Origin: Rhodanobacter sp. | GTDB lineage: Bacteria > Pseudomonadota > Gammaproteobacteria > Xanthomonadales > Rhodanobacteraceae | Direction: 5' to 3' | DNA length: 64,000 bases | NCBI GenBank assembly: GCA_004298045.1 | Contig: SCRM01000021.1 | Span: 62,001-126,000, forward strand | Part shown: piece by piece, positions 9,250-17,222 of the stretch | How the letters are laid out: each line of letters begins with the position of its first letter | Numbering within the stretch: the first letter of the stretch is position 1 | The notes under the pieces: model-generated | Told to the model about the DNA's origin: nothing | Database searches by the model: none | Seen by the model: the letters and a program-made list of their open reading frames with translations, nothing else | Program-made: the position numbers and the translations under genes

Positions 9250-9591
9250 TCAGCGCTTCAGCAGCGCCTCGACCTTGGCGGCGCAGATAAGGTCGTTCAT
9301 CGACAGCCCGCCAACGTCGTGGGTGGACCAGGTGATGCGGCAATGGCCGTAGCCGGCTTCGAGGTCGGGGTGGTGGTCTTCCCGGTTGGCCATGAAACCC
9401 ACGGCGTTGATGAAGCCAAGCGTGTGGTGGAAGTCGGGAAAACGGAAATCCTTGGTGATCGCGTGGTTGTCGGCGGTCAACGCCCAACCGGGAAGGGCGG
9501 ACAAACCCGCCGCCAGGTCGGCAGCAGCGAGCGCATCGGCCGCACCTTTGCGCGGCTGGCAGGGCTGGTGGGCCAGTTGATCGAGATTCAT
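9250..9591 (-). CDS. phhB: 4a-hydroxytetrahydrobiopterin dehydratase (PCD/DCoH)
   Basis: 113 aa, a normal length. It has the family motif ending HHPDLEAGYGHCRITWSTH and the GLSMND stretch near the C terminus; the paired His residues form the active site. The enzyme dehydrates 4a-carbinolamine tetrahydropterin made by aromatic amino acid hydroxylases, and related proteins serve in molybdopterin metabolism. No phenylalanine hydroxylase gene is next to it here, so its partner is outside the window. The ATG at 9591 gives the standard N terminus; longer versions upstream are not conserved-looking. Confidence 0.92.
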   Translation of the reverse strand: MNLDQLAHQPCQPRKGAADALAAADLAAGLSALPGWALTADNHAITKDFRFPDFHHTLGFINAVGFMANREDHHPDLEAGYGHCRITWSTHDVGGLSMNDLICAAKVEALLKR

Positions 9592-9737
9592 GGCAACTCC
9601 GCGAATGGATTTGGCGCACAGCCTCGGAGCCGTCGACAGGAAAGTCAAAGCCTGCGGGAAAAAGCGAAACCGTACTAAAATGGTCCGGATTGAGAGCGAA
9701 CGCGACAGCCGCGCCCGACAGCCGCGACAGGCAAACG

Positions 9738-10346
9738 ATGATCGACATTTCCGAAACCGCACAAAAGCACTTCCGCCACCTGCTCGACCTGCAGCAGAGC
9801 GACGACCTCAGTATCCGCATGCACGTGCTCGAAGCGGGTACCCCGGCGGCCAATTGCGAGCTGGAGTTTTGCGAGAACGACGAGCTTGTCGGCGATGAGT
9901 GGCAGGTGGCCTGCGAGGGTTTCACCTTCTACGTCGACGGTCCGAGCGCACGCTGGCTGGAAGGCGCCACGATCGACTTCGAGCCGACCAAGACCGGCGG
10001 TCTGCTCAACATCCAGGCGCCGCGGATCAAGGGCGAGGTGCCGGGCGCCGAGGCTGGGCTGGCGAAGCGCGTGCAGTTCGTGATCGACTCGGAGATCAAC
10101 CCGAAACTCGCCGCGCACAGCGGCAACGTCAAGCTGCTCGACATCGAGCCGGGCGGCATCATCGTGCTGCTGTTCGGCGGTGGCTGCCACGGTTGCGGCA
10201 TGGTCGATGTCACGCTGAAACAGGGCGTGGAGAAAACGCTGAAGGAAATGATCCCCGAGATCAAGGTCGTGCGCGACGCTACCGACCATACCGACGGCAA
10301 GCAGCCGTATTACAAGAAGCACGAAGGCAAATCGGCGATGGCATGA
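9738..10346 (+). CDS. nfuA: Fe-S biogenesis protein NfuA
   Basis: 202 aa (E. coli NfuA 191). The N-terminal half is a degenerate A-type scaffold domain (residues 1-100). The C-terminal Nfu domain carries the CxxC in FGGGCHGCGMVDVT that binds a [4Fe-4S] cluster at the dimer interface. It carries Fe-S clusters to apo-targets such as aconitase, whose gene acnA is also in this window, though distant. The start follows an ACAGG site. A hairpin terminator follows. Confidence 0.95.
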   Translation: MIDISETAQKHFRHLLDLQQSDDLSIRMHVLEAGTPAANCELEFCENDELVGDEWQVACEGFTFYVDGPSARWLEGATIDFEPTKTGGLLNIQAPRIKGEVPGAEAGLAKRVQFVIDSEINPKLAAHSGNVKLLDIEPGGIIVLLFGGGCHGCGMVDVTLKQGVEKTLKEMIPEIKVVRDATDHTDGKQPYYKKHEGKSAMA

Positions 10347-10369
10347 GGCCGCGACGCGCGCGCAACAAC

Positions 10370-10393
10370 GAAGCCCGCCGATTGGCGGGCTTC
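10370..10393. terminator. Hairpin between converging nfuA and cytochrome genes
   Basis: The arms GAAGCCCGCC (10370-10379) and GGCGGGCTTC (10384-10393) are perfect complements with loop GATT. There is no long T-run on either side, so it is a GC-rich terminator of moderate strength shared by converging genes. Confidence 0.7.
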
Positions 10394-10419
10394 GCGCATT
10401 GCATGGGCCAAGCCTGGTT

Positions 10420-10770
10420 TCAGTCGCCCTGAACGTGGCCCTTCAAGGTATCGAGCTTGGTCGGCAGGCCGGAGAAATAGGCGGCGACATCCTCGACGTC
10501 CTGATCGGAGAGCGTCGCCACCATGCCTTTCATGATCGGGTTGCTGCGCTTGCCGCTCTTGTACTCGTGCAGCACCTGGACGAGGTAGCCGTCGTACTGG
10601 CCGGCAAGGCGCGGGTACTGCGGATCGACGCCGTTGCCGTCGGCGCCGTGGCAGGCGAAACAGGCGGCGGCCTTGGTCTTGCCATCGGCGGCATTGCCGC
10701 GGGCCAGCAGCGGAGCGGAAGCCAGCGCCAGCGCGGCGCCGAGCGTGATGAGTGCAAATGCGCGTTGCAT
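10420..10770 (-). CDS. Periplasmic monohaem cytochrome c (class I)
   Basis: 116 aa with a Sec signal peptide of about 24 residues (MQRAFALITLGAALALASAP...) and one haem c site CFACH. A distal Met ligand lies in the PIMKGMVATLSDQD segment. The fold is that of one half of cytochrome c4 or a c553-like carrier, shuttling electrons in the periplasm. It lies 14 bases downstream of a second, similar cytochrome gene, so both are one transcript. Confidence 0.88.
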   Translation of the reverse strand: MQRAFALITLGAALALASAPLLARGNAADGKTKAAACFACHGADGNGVDPQYPRLAGQYDGYLVQVLHEYKSGKRSNPIMKGMVATLSDQDVEDVAAYFSGLPTKLDTLKGHVQGD

Positions 10771-10784
10771 GCGGAATCCTTCGA

Positions 10785-11114
10785 TCACTTGAGCGGCGTA
10801 ACGCTGGAAAGGTAGGCGGCGATGTCCTTGATGTTTTGCTCGGACAGGCTCTGGGCCTGCACGGCCATCGTCGGATAGGTGCGCTCGCCGTTCTTGTAGC
10901 CGTTCAGCGCGTTGACGAGGTATTGCTCGTTTTGCCCGGCGATCTTCGGCACCGGGTAATTGGGGTAGGCATTGGTGTAGCCCGGTACGCCATGGCAGCC
11001 GGCACAGGTGTAGACCAAGGTGCGGCCCTCTGCCTTGTTGCCCTCCGCATACGCGCTGGACGTGGCCAGCAACGCACATGCGGCGGCAAGACCGAGCAAA
11101 TGCAGTCGTGTCAT
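10785..11114 (-). CDS. Periplasmic monohaem cytochrome c (class I)
   Basis: 109 aa; signal peptide MTRLHLLGLAAACALLATSSAYA cleaved near residue 23, haem site CAGCH, and a distal-Met region TYPTMAVQAQSLSEQNIKDIAAYLS that parallels the downstream cytochrome. The two proteins look like the two haem domains of cytochrome c4 made as separate polypeptides. They may act together as an electron carrier to a terminal oxidase. No oxidase gene is adjacent. Confidence 0.88.
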   Translation of the reverse strand: MTRLHLLGLAAACALLATSSAYAEGNKAEGRTLVYTCAGCHGVPGYTNAYPNYPVPKIAGQNEQYLVNALNGYKNGERTYPTMAVQAQSLSEQNIKDIAAYLSSVTPLK

Positions 11115-11220
11115 CGAATCGGTTCCCCAAGTACAACGGTGGTTGATACAGCGACCGCCGCAGTATAAGCATGCGGTCTGCAAGTGGACAACATGCCGCA
11201 CCCGATTGACTTGCGTCAGG

Positions 11221-12447
11221 TCAGACCAGCGCGCGGAAGATGTGGATGCCGGCGCTGTATTCGCCAACGATGGTGCCGACGCTGACGAGGAAAAAGTTGA
11301 GCAGCGTACGGGCGACGCGGTTTTTCCACCAGCCACTCCAGTGCCCGATGTCGTCGCGCAAGCTGTCGAAATCCGCGACGCGCGGGTGCCGCGCCCAGGC
11401 CTCGGCCATGGCGCTGATGCCGCCGGCCGGGATGCCGGGGCGGAACGGTTTGATCGGCGCGGCCACAAACGCGGCCAGGATGCTGAAGGGGTGGGCGCCA
11501 GCCGTCAGCGCGCCGAGCGCGGCAAAGCCGCCGGTGAACAGCACCCACGCGGTAAGTGCGCTGGCGCCCAGCGAGGTGTTGCGATGGAACGCAAAGGCGA
11601 TGGCGGCAAATACGGCCAGCACCAGTGCCAGCGCCAGCCACTTTGGCCAGCGCGCCTTGGGCGGCGTTTTCCCCAGTTCGGCAACCACCGCGGCAGGCGC
11701 CTCGGCTTGCGTATGCAGCAGGTCGCCCAGGCCTTGCAGATGGCCGGCACCGATCACCACCAGCACGCGGCGCGGTTCGCTGGCGGGCAGGCCGGCGGCC
11801 TCCTCGCGCAAGCGCGCAGCCATGAACCGGTTGCGCTCATCGATCAGGCTGGCGTAAAGCGGCTTCGACTCATTGGCAAACTCGCTGAACGCGCTTTCCA
11901 GCATGTCGCCCTGCTTGAGCTTTTCGATCTCGCTGGCTTCGATTTCCTCGCGCTCGAACACGCTGGCAATGAGGCCGCCGAGCAGGCCAAAGCGCTGCAC
12001 GAAACCTACGCTGCGCCACGCGCGCTTGAGCGTGGTGCCCACCTCGCGGTCGATCAGCCACAGCGGCAGCGCGCGCGCTTCGGCGCCGTCCATTGCCGCT
12101 TTCATCTCGGCACCGGGCTGGATGCCGGATTGCTCGGCCAGGCGCTTCTGGAAGGTGGATAGCACCAGACTGGCCGCGACCATGCCGGCCTTACCTTGGC
12201 GGATCACCTGGAACAGATCCATGCGCTTGAATGCATCGGGATCGCGCAGGCTTTGCGCGCGGCTTTCGCACAGCTCCACCGCCACCGCGTCGTAATGTTC
12301 GGTTTCCAACAGCGCGTTGACCGCTTCCATGCTGGTGCGCGAGACGTGTGCCGTGCCGAGGATCACGTACTCGACGCCGTCGCGCTCGATGCGCTCGATC
12401 GGTTGATCCTTGAGTACGGACGGCAGATCGGCAGCGGTATCACTCAT
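11221..12447 (-). CDS. TraB/PrgY-family membrane protein
   Basis: 408 aa. The N-terminal TraB domain (about residues 20-230) shows the family motifs GTAHVS, the acidic VAVELCESR, DERNRFMA and VIGAGHLQGL, which line a putative metal-dependent active site. The C-terminal part holds at least three hydrophobic segments (WLALALVLAVFAAIAF, LTAWVLFTGGFAALGAL, LLNFFLVSVGTIVGE), so the domain is membrane-tethered. The family includes enterococcal PrgY (peptide pheromone shutdown) and the related TIKI proteases. The role in gammaproteobacteria is not established and I do not propose a substrate. Confidence 0.85.
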   Translation of the reverse strand: MSDTAADLPSVLKDQPIERIERDGVEYVILGTAHVSRTSMEAVNALLETEHYDAVAVELCESRAQSLRDPDAFKRMDLFQVIRQGKAGMVAASLVLSTFQKRLAEQSGIQPGAEMKAAMDGAEARALPLWLIDREVGTTLKRAWRSVGFVQRFGLLGGLIASVFEREEIEASEIEKLKQGDMLESAFSEFANESKPLYASLIDERNRFMAARLREEAAGLPASEPRRVLVVIGAGHLQGLGDLLHTQAEAPAAVVAELGKTPPKARWPKWLALALVLAVFAAIAFAFHRNTSLGASALTAWVLFTGGFAALGALTAGAHPFSILAAFVAAPIKPFRPGIPAGGISAMAEAWARHPRVADFDSLRDDIGHWSGWWKNRVARTLLNFFLVSVGTIVGEYSAGIHIFRALV

Positions 12448-12507
12448 GCGCGGACAGGCAAGTCGAGGTAACCCGAAGCATGGGGTGCGGTTGGCGGCGA
12501 AGCAAGC

Positions 12508-13398
12508 TCAATCGCGGAAACGCTTGAGCAGGTCGCCATAGGCATCGATGCGGCGGTCGCGCAGGAACGGCCAGATGCGCCGCACTTCTTCGCTGCGTGC
12601 AAGGTCGACCTCGGCCAGCAGCAGTTCGCGGCCGTCGGTGCCGGCCTTGGCGAGGAATTCGCCCTGCGGCCCGGCGACGAAACTCGTGCCCCAGAACTGG
12701 ATGCCGGCACCGGTGCCGGAGGGATCGGCCTCGAAGCCGACGCGATTCACTGCCAGCAGCGGCAGGCCGTTCGCTACCGCGTGCCCGCGCTGCACGGTGA
12801 CCCACGCATCGCGCTGGCGCTCCTTTTCAGCCGCTTCGTCGCGCGGATCCCAGCCGATCGCGGTCGGGTAGAGCAGCAGTTCGGCGCCGGCCAGTGCCAT
12901 CAGGCGCGCGGCTTCGGGGTACCACTGATCCCAGCACACCAGTACGCCGAGCTTGCCGACCGAGGTCTGGATCGGCTCGAAGCCCAGGTCTCCCGGCGTG
13001 AAGTAGAACTTCTCGTAGAACGCCGGATCGTCCGGGATGTGCATCTTGCGGTACTTGCCGGCGATCGCGGGTGAGCGGTCGAACACCACCGCGGTGTTGT
13101 GATACAGCCCGGTCGCGCGCTTCTCGAACAACGAGGCGACCACCACCAGCTTGAGTTCGGCCGCGAGTTTGCCCAGGTGCGCGGTGCCGGGACCGGGGAT
13201 GGTTTCCGCCAGATCGAACGTGTCCACCGACTCGTGCTGGCAGAAATACGGCCCATTGTGCAGCTCCTGCAGCAGCACCAGCTCGGCGCCGGCCTTGGCT
13301 GCCTCACGCAGTCCGGCCTCGATCGCGGCGAGATTGGCGTCGCGACTGCCGCGATCGGTTTCCTGCAGCAAGGCGACTTTGAGCAGTTTGCGGGCCAT
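12508..13398 (-). CDS. aguB: N-carbamoylputrescine amidase
   Basis: 296 aa, nitrilase superfamily. The catalytic triad is visible: Glu in LVLLQELHNGPYF, Lys in KYRKMHIPDDP and Cys in LVCWDQWYPEAAR. The enzyme hydrolyses N-carbamoylputrescine to putrescine, CO2 and ammonia, the last step of the agmatine route. It lies downstream of aguA on the same strand (162-base spacer containing an inverted REP pair), so the two complete the pathway agmatine to putrescine. Confidence 0.95.
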   Translation of the reverse strand: MARKLLKVALLQETDRGSRDANLAAIEAGLREAAKAGAELVLLQELHNGPYFCQHESVDTFDLAETIPGPGTAHLGKLAAELKLVVVASLFEKRATGLYHNTAVVFDRSPAIAGKYRKMHIPDDPAFYEKFYFTPGDLGFEPIQTSVGKLGVLVCWDQWYPEAARLMALAGAELLLYPTAIGWDPRDEAAEKERQRDAWVTVQRGHAVANGLPLLAVNRVGFEADPSGTGAGIQFWGTSFVAGPQGEFLAKAGTDGRELLLAEVDLARSEEVRRIWPFLRDRRIDAYGDLLKRFRD

Positions 13399-13457
13399 GG
13401 CGGTTTCTCCATCGTGCAGCGCGCCATTTTAGTCGATGCAGGCGTGGGTCAGGCGGC

Positions 13458-13557
13458 GTGGGTCGGATTTCGGCCCGACGGTGCGATGTCTCGTGTCTGG
13501 CCGGAGAATCCCGGCAGGCGGTTCGCGAAGAGCCTGTCGGGATGAATCCCGACCCAC
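13458..13557. repeat. Inverted REP pair (REPIN-like) between aguA and aguB
   Basis: Two related 22-base units lie in opposite orientation: 13458-13479, beginning GTGGGTCGG and ending CCCGAC, and 13536-13557, beginning GTCGGGAT and ending CGACCCAC. The reverse complement of the second differs from the first at only a few positions. Each is itself a palindrome; in the second, GTCGGGAT (13536-13543) pairs with ATCCCGAC (13546-13553). Units of this GTGGGTCGGGATTNATCCCGAC type are common REPs in Xanthomonadaceae genomes, from general knowledge. A further partial GTGGGTC lies at 13444-13450. Confidence 0.75.
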
Positions 13558-13560
13558 GGG

Positions 13561-14604
13561 TCAGGGTGTTGCCAGCACACCGGCCGGCAGTTGCATGGTG
13601 ATGCAGTGCAGGCTGCCGTTTTGCCAGATCAGCGGCCGGCAGGGCACCGGCACTACGGCGCGGCCGGGGTGCAGTGCGCCGATGAGCCGCGCGGCTTCGG
13701 TATCGGCCGCGTCGCCGTAGGCCGGCACCAGCACGGCGCCGTTGATGACGAGGTAATTGGCGTACGAGGCAGCCAGCCGGCGGCCCTCGTCGATGATCGG
13801 TCGCGCCCATGGCAGGGCATGCACGCGGTACGGCTCGCCGCTGCGGGTGCGCAAGGCGGCGAGTTCGGCGCCCATGCGCTGCAGCTCCGCGTGGTGGTGA
13901 TCCTGCGCGTCGTTGCAGGCCTGGTAGACGATGTTCTGTCCGGGCGCAAAACGCGCGAGCGTGTCGATGTGCGCGTCGGTGTCGTCGCCTTCGAGGTAGC
14001 CATGGTCGAGCCACAGCACCCGCTCGGCATGCAGCGCGTCGCGCAGCACGGCTTCCATCTGCGCGCGGCTGGCGTCGGGGTGGCGCTGGTGCAGGCAGCG
14101 CCAGGTGGTCAGGATGGTGCCGGTGCCGTCGCTTTCGATGCCGCCGCCTTCCAGTGCCCAGTCGATGCGCGTGTGCGTCGCCTGGGTGAACACGCCGGCG
14201 CGCATCAGTCCGGCAATCAGGGCGTCGTCGCGTTCGGCGCCGAACTTGCCGCCCCAGCCGGTGAAGCGGAAATCGGTGAGCTGGAAACGTCCGTCGTCGT
14301 TGCTGAGGGTGATGGGCCCGGAGTCACGCAGCCAGGTGTCGTCATAGGGCAACTCGACGAAACGCACGCGCGCGGCGTTGGCGCCGGCGCGCTGCATGCA
14401 CGCCTGCGCCTGGTGCCGCACGTTGGCATCGGCCACCACGACCATCAGCAGCTGGAAGCGGGTGACGGCGGCTGCCAGCGCCGCATAGGTGGTTTCCGCT
14501 TCGGCCAGGCGCGCCGCCCAATCGGTGCCGGCATGTGGCCAGGCAATCAGCACTGCCGATTGCGGCTCCCATTCGGCAGGCAGGCGCCAACGGGGCTCGG
14601 ACAT
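13561..14604 (-). CDS. aguA: Agmatine deiminase
   Basis: 347 aa, family length. Guanidine-modifying (penteine) fold: substrate-binding motifs YDDTWLRDSGP and GGGIESDGTGTIL, and the catalytic Cys in NGSLHCITMQLP near the C terminus. It converts agmatine to N-carbamoylputrescine and ammonia, feeding AguB encoded next on the strand. The ATG at 14604 is preferred; a GTG three codons earlier (14613) is possible. Confidence 0.95.
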   Translation of the reverse strand: MSEPRWRLPAEWEPQSAVLIAWPHAGTDWAARLAEAETTYAALAAAVTRFQLLMVVVADANVRHQAQACMQRAGANAARVRFVELPYDDTWLRDSGPITLSNDDGRFQLTDFRFTGWGGKFGAERDDALIAGLMRAGVFTQATHTRIDWALEGGGIESDGTGTILTTWRCLHQRHPDASRAQMEAVLRDALHAERVLWLDHGYLEGDDTDAHIDTLARFAPGQNIVYQACNDAQDHHHAELQRMGAELAALRTRSGEPYRVHALPWARPIIDEGRRLAASYANYLVINGAVLVPAYGDAADTEAARLIGALHPGRAVVPVPCRPLIWQNGSLHCITMQLPAGVLATP

Positions 14605-14696
14605 GGTTTGCACTCGCGCAGATGACGGCCCGCCAGTTTACCGGTGTGCACACGAAAACGCGGCCCGCGTTGCCGCGGACCGCGCCTGCGCATGTT

Positions 14697-15044
14697 TCAA
14701 TGTGCCGCGGAAGGGTTGGTGTTGTTGCCAGCCGGCGTGTTGAGCACCGAATGAATCACGTGTTCGTGCTCGAAGTACACGATGAAATTGGCGTATTCCC
14801 ACCGGTTGATCACCGGGTGGTGGCGGCTGTCTCCGCCACGCGGCGTGAGCTTGCGCACTGGGGCGCCGTAGCGGTGCTCGACCTGGGCCGCCGTCATGCC
14901 GCGTGCCGGCAGGTTCATCGACTTTTCCTGCTGTACGCGATGCAGCAGCAGGTTTTCGGCGTGCGCTGTTGGCGTGGCGGCCATGGCACCAAGGCCGATG
15001 GCAAAGGCTGCCAGCAAGGGCAGGTGGTAGTGGTACGTGAACAT
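14697..15044 (-). CDS. Small secreted protein with BamE-like domain features, function unknown
   Basis: 115 aa. The N terminus MFTYHYHLPLLAAFAIGLGA...AHA is a signal peptide with an Ala-x-Ala cleavage site near residue 29. The mature part resembles the SmpA/BamE-type fold: GMTAAQVEHRYGAP (the helix-Gly-Pro start of those domains), then a W-x-Y-x-x-F-x-V-Y-F-E strand and VIHSVL. There is no lipobox Cys, unlike BamE, so the mature protein should be soluble in the periplasm. It is divergent from the ABC-F gene. I do not recognise a named family. Confidence 0.7.
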   Translation of the reverse strand: MFTYHYHLPLLAAFAIGLGAMAATPTAHAENLLLHRVQQEKSMNLPARGMTAAQVEHRYGAPVRKLTPRGGDSRHHPVINRWEYANFIVYFEHEHVIHSVLNTPAGNNTNPSAAH

Positions 15045-15177
15045 GATCCCCTCTCCCGGCTGGGCGGTGCCGCGCCGTTTTAACAGAACTGCCGCATGCA
15101 ATCCATGCCACGCCGCAACGGGTGTGACCGGCATAGCCATTATCATGGCCGGTCGTGTCCCTGTCGTTGCCGGTTCG

Positions 15178-17211
15178 ATGATTACGTTTCGCCACTTTGC
15201 CTTGCGCCGCGGCAGCCGCCTGCTGCTGTCCGATGTCGACTTGGTCATCCAGGCCGGCTGGCGACTGGGCGTGATCGGCCGCAACGGCAGCGGCAAATCC
15301 AGCCTGTTTGCGGCCTTGATGGGCCAGCTCGAAGCCGATGTCGGCGCGGTCGAGTTGCCGGCGAAACTGCGCTGGGCCGCAGTGGCGCAGGAAACCCCCG
15401 CATTGCCGGATGCCGCGATCGACTATGTGCTGGGTGGCGATGCCGAGTTGGCCGCCGCGCTGCGTGACGAGGCCGACGCCGAGAAGCGCAATGACGCTGC
15501 GGCGATGGCACGCGCGCACCATCGCATCGAAGAGCTGCACGGCTACGACGGTCGCGCCCGCGCCGGGCGCCTGCTGCACGGGCTGGGTTTTGCCGCCGAC
15601 ATGCACGAGCGCGCGGTGCGCGAGTTTTCCGGCGGCTGGCGCGTGCGTTTGAACCTGGCTCGTGCGCTGATGGCGCCGTCCGAGCTGCTGCTGCTCGACG
15701 AGCCGACCAACCATCTGGATCTGGATGCGGTGCTGTGGCTGGAAGAATGGTTGCGGCGTTACCAGGGCACCTTGCTCATCATTTCGCACGACCGCGAATT
15801 CCTCGACGGCGTGATCGACCACACCCTGCATCTGGAAGGCAGCGGCGTGCGCCTGTACACCGGCAACTACAGCGCGTTCGAGCACCTGCGCGCCGAGCAG
15901 TTGCGCCAGCAGCAGATCGCGCACGAGCGCGAGCAGGCCGAGCGGGCGCATCTGCAAAGTTTCATCGACCGCTTCAAGGCGAAGGCGACCAAGGCCAAGC
16001 AGGCGCAGTCGCGGATGAAACGGCTGGAAAAGCTTGCCGGCACCGAAGCGGTACGGGCGGAACGTGCGTTCCATTTCCAGTTTGCACAACCCGAGCGCGT
16101 GCCTGATTCCATGCTGCGATTGGAAGATGTGGCGGCCGGTTATTGCTCTCCCGCGCCCCCGGAAAGCTTTGGAGCTGGCGCAGATGCCGCTGGTCTCCCG
16201 CTCTCCGCCGGGGAGAGGGGCGGGGTGAGGGGCTGGGCCGGCGAAGAGTCTTCGACGAACGCCGACGCAAGCTCCACCCTCTCTCTCCCACAGGGAGAGG
16301 GGGCAAACGTCATCCTTTCGGATGTCCGCTTCTCCATCGAAGCCGGCGACCGCATCGGTCTGCTCGGCCCGAACGGCGCCGGCAAATCCACCTTGGTCAA
16401 GACCCTGGTCGGCGAACTGGCGCCGCTCGCCGGCGACCGCACGGCGCACAAGGAGCTGCGCATCGGCTACTTCGCGCAGCACACGGTGGAAAACCTGCGC
16501 GAGCACTCCAGCCCGATCGACCACCTGCGCGAGCAGGCTCCGGGTGTGGCCGATCAGGCACTGCGCGATTTCCTCGGCGGCTGGAACTTCACCGGTGACC
16601 GCGCGTTCGAGCCGGTGGATGGTTTCTCCGGCGGCGAGCGCGCGCGGCTCGCGCTGGCGTTGATCGCGTGGAACAAGCCGAACCTGCTGGTGCTGGACGA
16701 GCCCACCAACCACCTTGATCTGGACATGCGCGAGGCCTTGGCCGACGCGCTCGCCGATTTCGACGGCGCGCTGGTGCTGGTGGCGCACGACCGCCACCTG
16801 CTCGGGCTAGTGTGCGACAGCTTCTGGCGCGTCGCGGGCGGCAAGGTCGAAACCTTCGACGGCGATCTCGACGACTACGCGCGCTGGCTGCATGCGCACA
16901 ACAATGCGGCGAAGCGCGGCGAGGAAAAGACCGAGACGGTGGTGGTATCGGCAGCCGATCGCCGGCGCGCTGCCGCGGCCCAGCGCGACAGCGAGCGCGC
17001 CACCCGTCAGCGGGTGAAAAAAGTCGAAACCCGGGTTGCCGCCATCGACGCCGAGCTGGCCACGCTGGATGCAAAGCTCGCCGATCCGGAAACCTACAAC
17101 GGACCGACGGCGGCACTGATGCAACTTGGACAGCAGCAGGCCAACTTGCGCCGCGAGAAGGAAACGCTCGAAGCGGAGTGGTTGGAACTTTACGAAGTGC
17201 TGGAAGCCTGA
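15178..17211 (+). CDS. yheS: ABC-F ATPase (YheS-like) with a 56-residue insertion
   Basis: 677 aa (E. coli YheS 637). Two NBDs without membrane domains: the first has Walker A GRNGSGKSS and signature FSGGWRVRL, the second Walker A GPNGAGKSTL and signature FSGGERARL. Both have LLLDEPTNHLDL or LVLDEPTNHLDL Walker B motifs. The linker between them (KAKQAQSRMKRLEKL) is the ABC-F interdomain helix pair, and a C-terminal coiled coil follows the second NBD. ABC-F proteins bind the ribosomal E site and modulate translation. Residues 323-378, where other members go straight from AGY to the next strand, are an in-frame insertion derived from a palindromic DNA repeat. The ATG at 15178 starts directly at the NBD. 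Confidence 0.92.
   Translation: MITFRHFALRRGSRLLLSDVDLVIQAGWRLGVIGRNGSGKSSLFAALMGQLEADVGAVELPAKLRWAAVAQETPALPDAAIDYVLGGDAELAAALRDEADAEKRNDAAAMARAHHRIEELHGYDGRARAGRLLHGLGFAADMHERAVREFSGGWRVRLNLARALMAPSELLLLDEPTNHLDLDAVLWLEEWLRRYQGTLLIISHDREFLDGVIDHTLHLEGSGVRLYTGNYSAFEHLRAEQLRQQQIAHEREQAERAHLQSFIDRFKAKATKAKQAQSRMKRLEKLAGTEAVRAERAFHFQFAQPERVPDSMLRLEDVAAGYCSPAPPESFGAGADAAGLPLSAGERGGVRGWAGEESSTNADASSTLSLPQGEGANVILSDVRFSIEAGDRIGLLGPNGAGKSTLVKTLVGELAPLAGDRTAHKELRIGYFAQHTVENLREHSSPIDHLREQAPGVADQALRDFLGGWNFTGDRAFEPVDGFSGGERARLALALIAWNKPNLLVLDEPTNHLDLDMREALADALADFDGALVLVAHDRHLLGLVCDSFWRVAGGKVETFDGDLDDYARWLHAHNNAAKRGEEKTETVVVSAADRRRAAAAQRDSERATRQRVKKVETRVAAIDAELATLDAKLADPETYNGPTAALMQLGQQQANLRREKETLEAEWLELYEVLEA
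16144..16311. repeat. Palindromic repetitive element inserted in frame in the ABC-F gene
   Basis: 168 bases (exactly 56 codons) interrupt the second NBD of the ABC-F gene. The ends are inverted: TGCTCTCCC at 16144-16152, and GGGAGAGGGGGCA at 16293-16305. Inside are two hairpins (CTCTCC/GGAGAG at 16201-16217 and CTCTCCC/GGGAGAG at 16283-16299) and the motif GGGGTGAGGGGC. CTCTCCC...GGGAGAGGG with GGGGTGAGGGG is a widespread intergenic repeat type in proteobacteria, from general knowledge. Here it is translated without a stop codon. Confidence 0.8.
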
Positions 17212-17222
17212 AGGGGCCACAC

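Noticed and set aside
10771-11172. Open frame continuing upstream of the first cytochrome and spanning the second
   Set aside because: The upstream part is an out-of-frame reading of the second cytochrome; both proteins have their own signal peptides.
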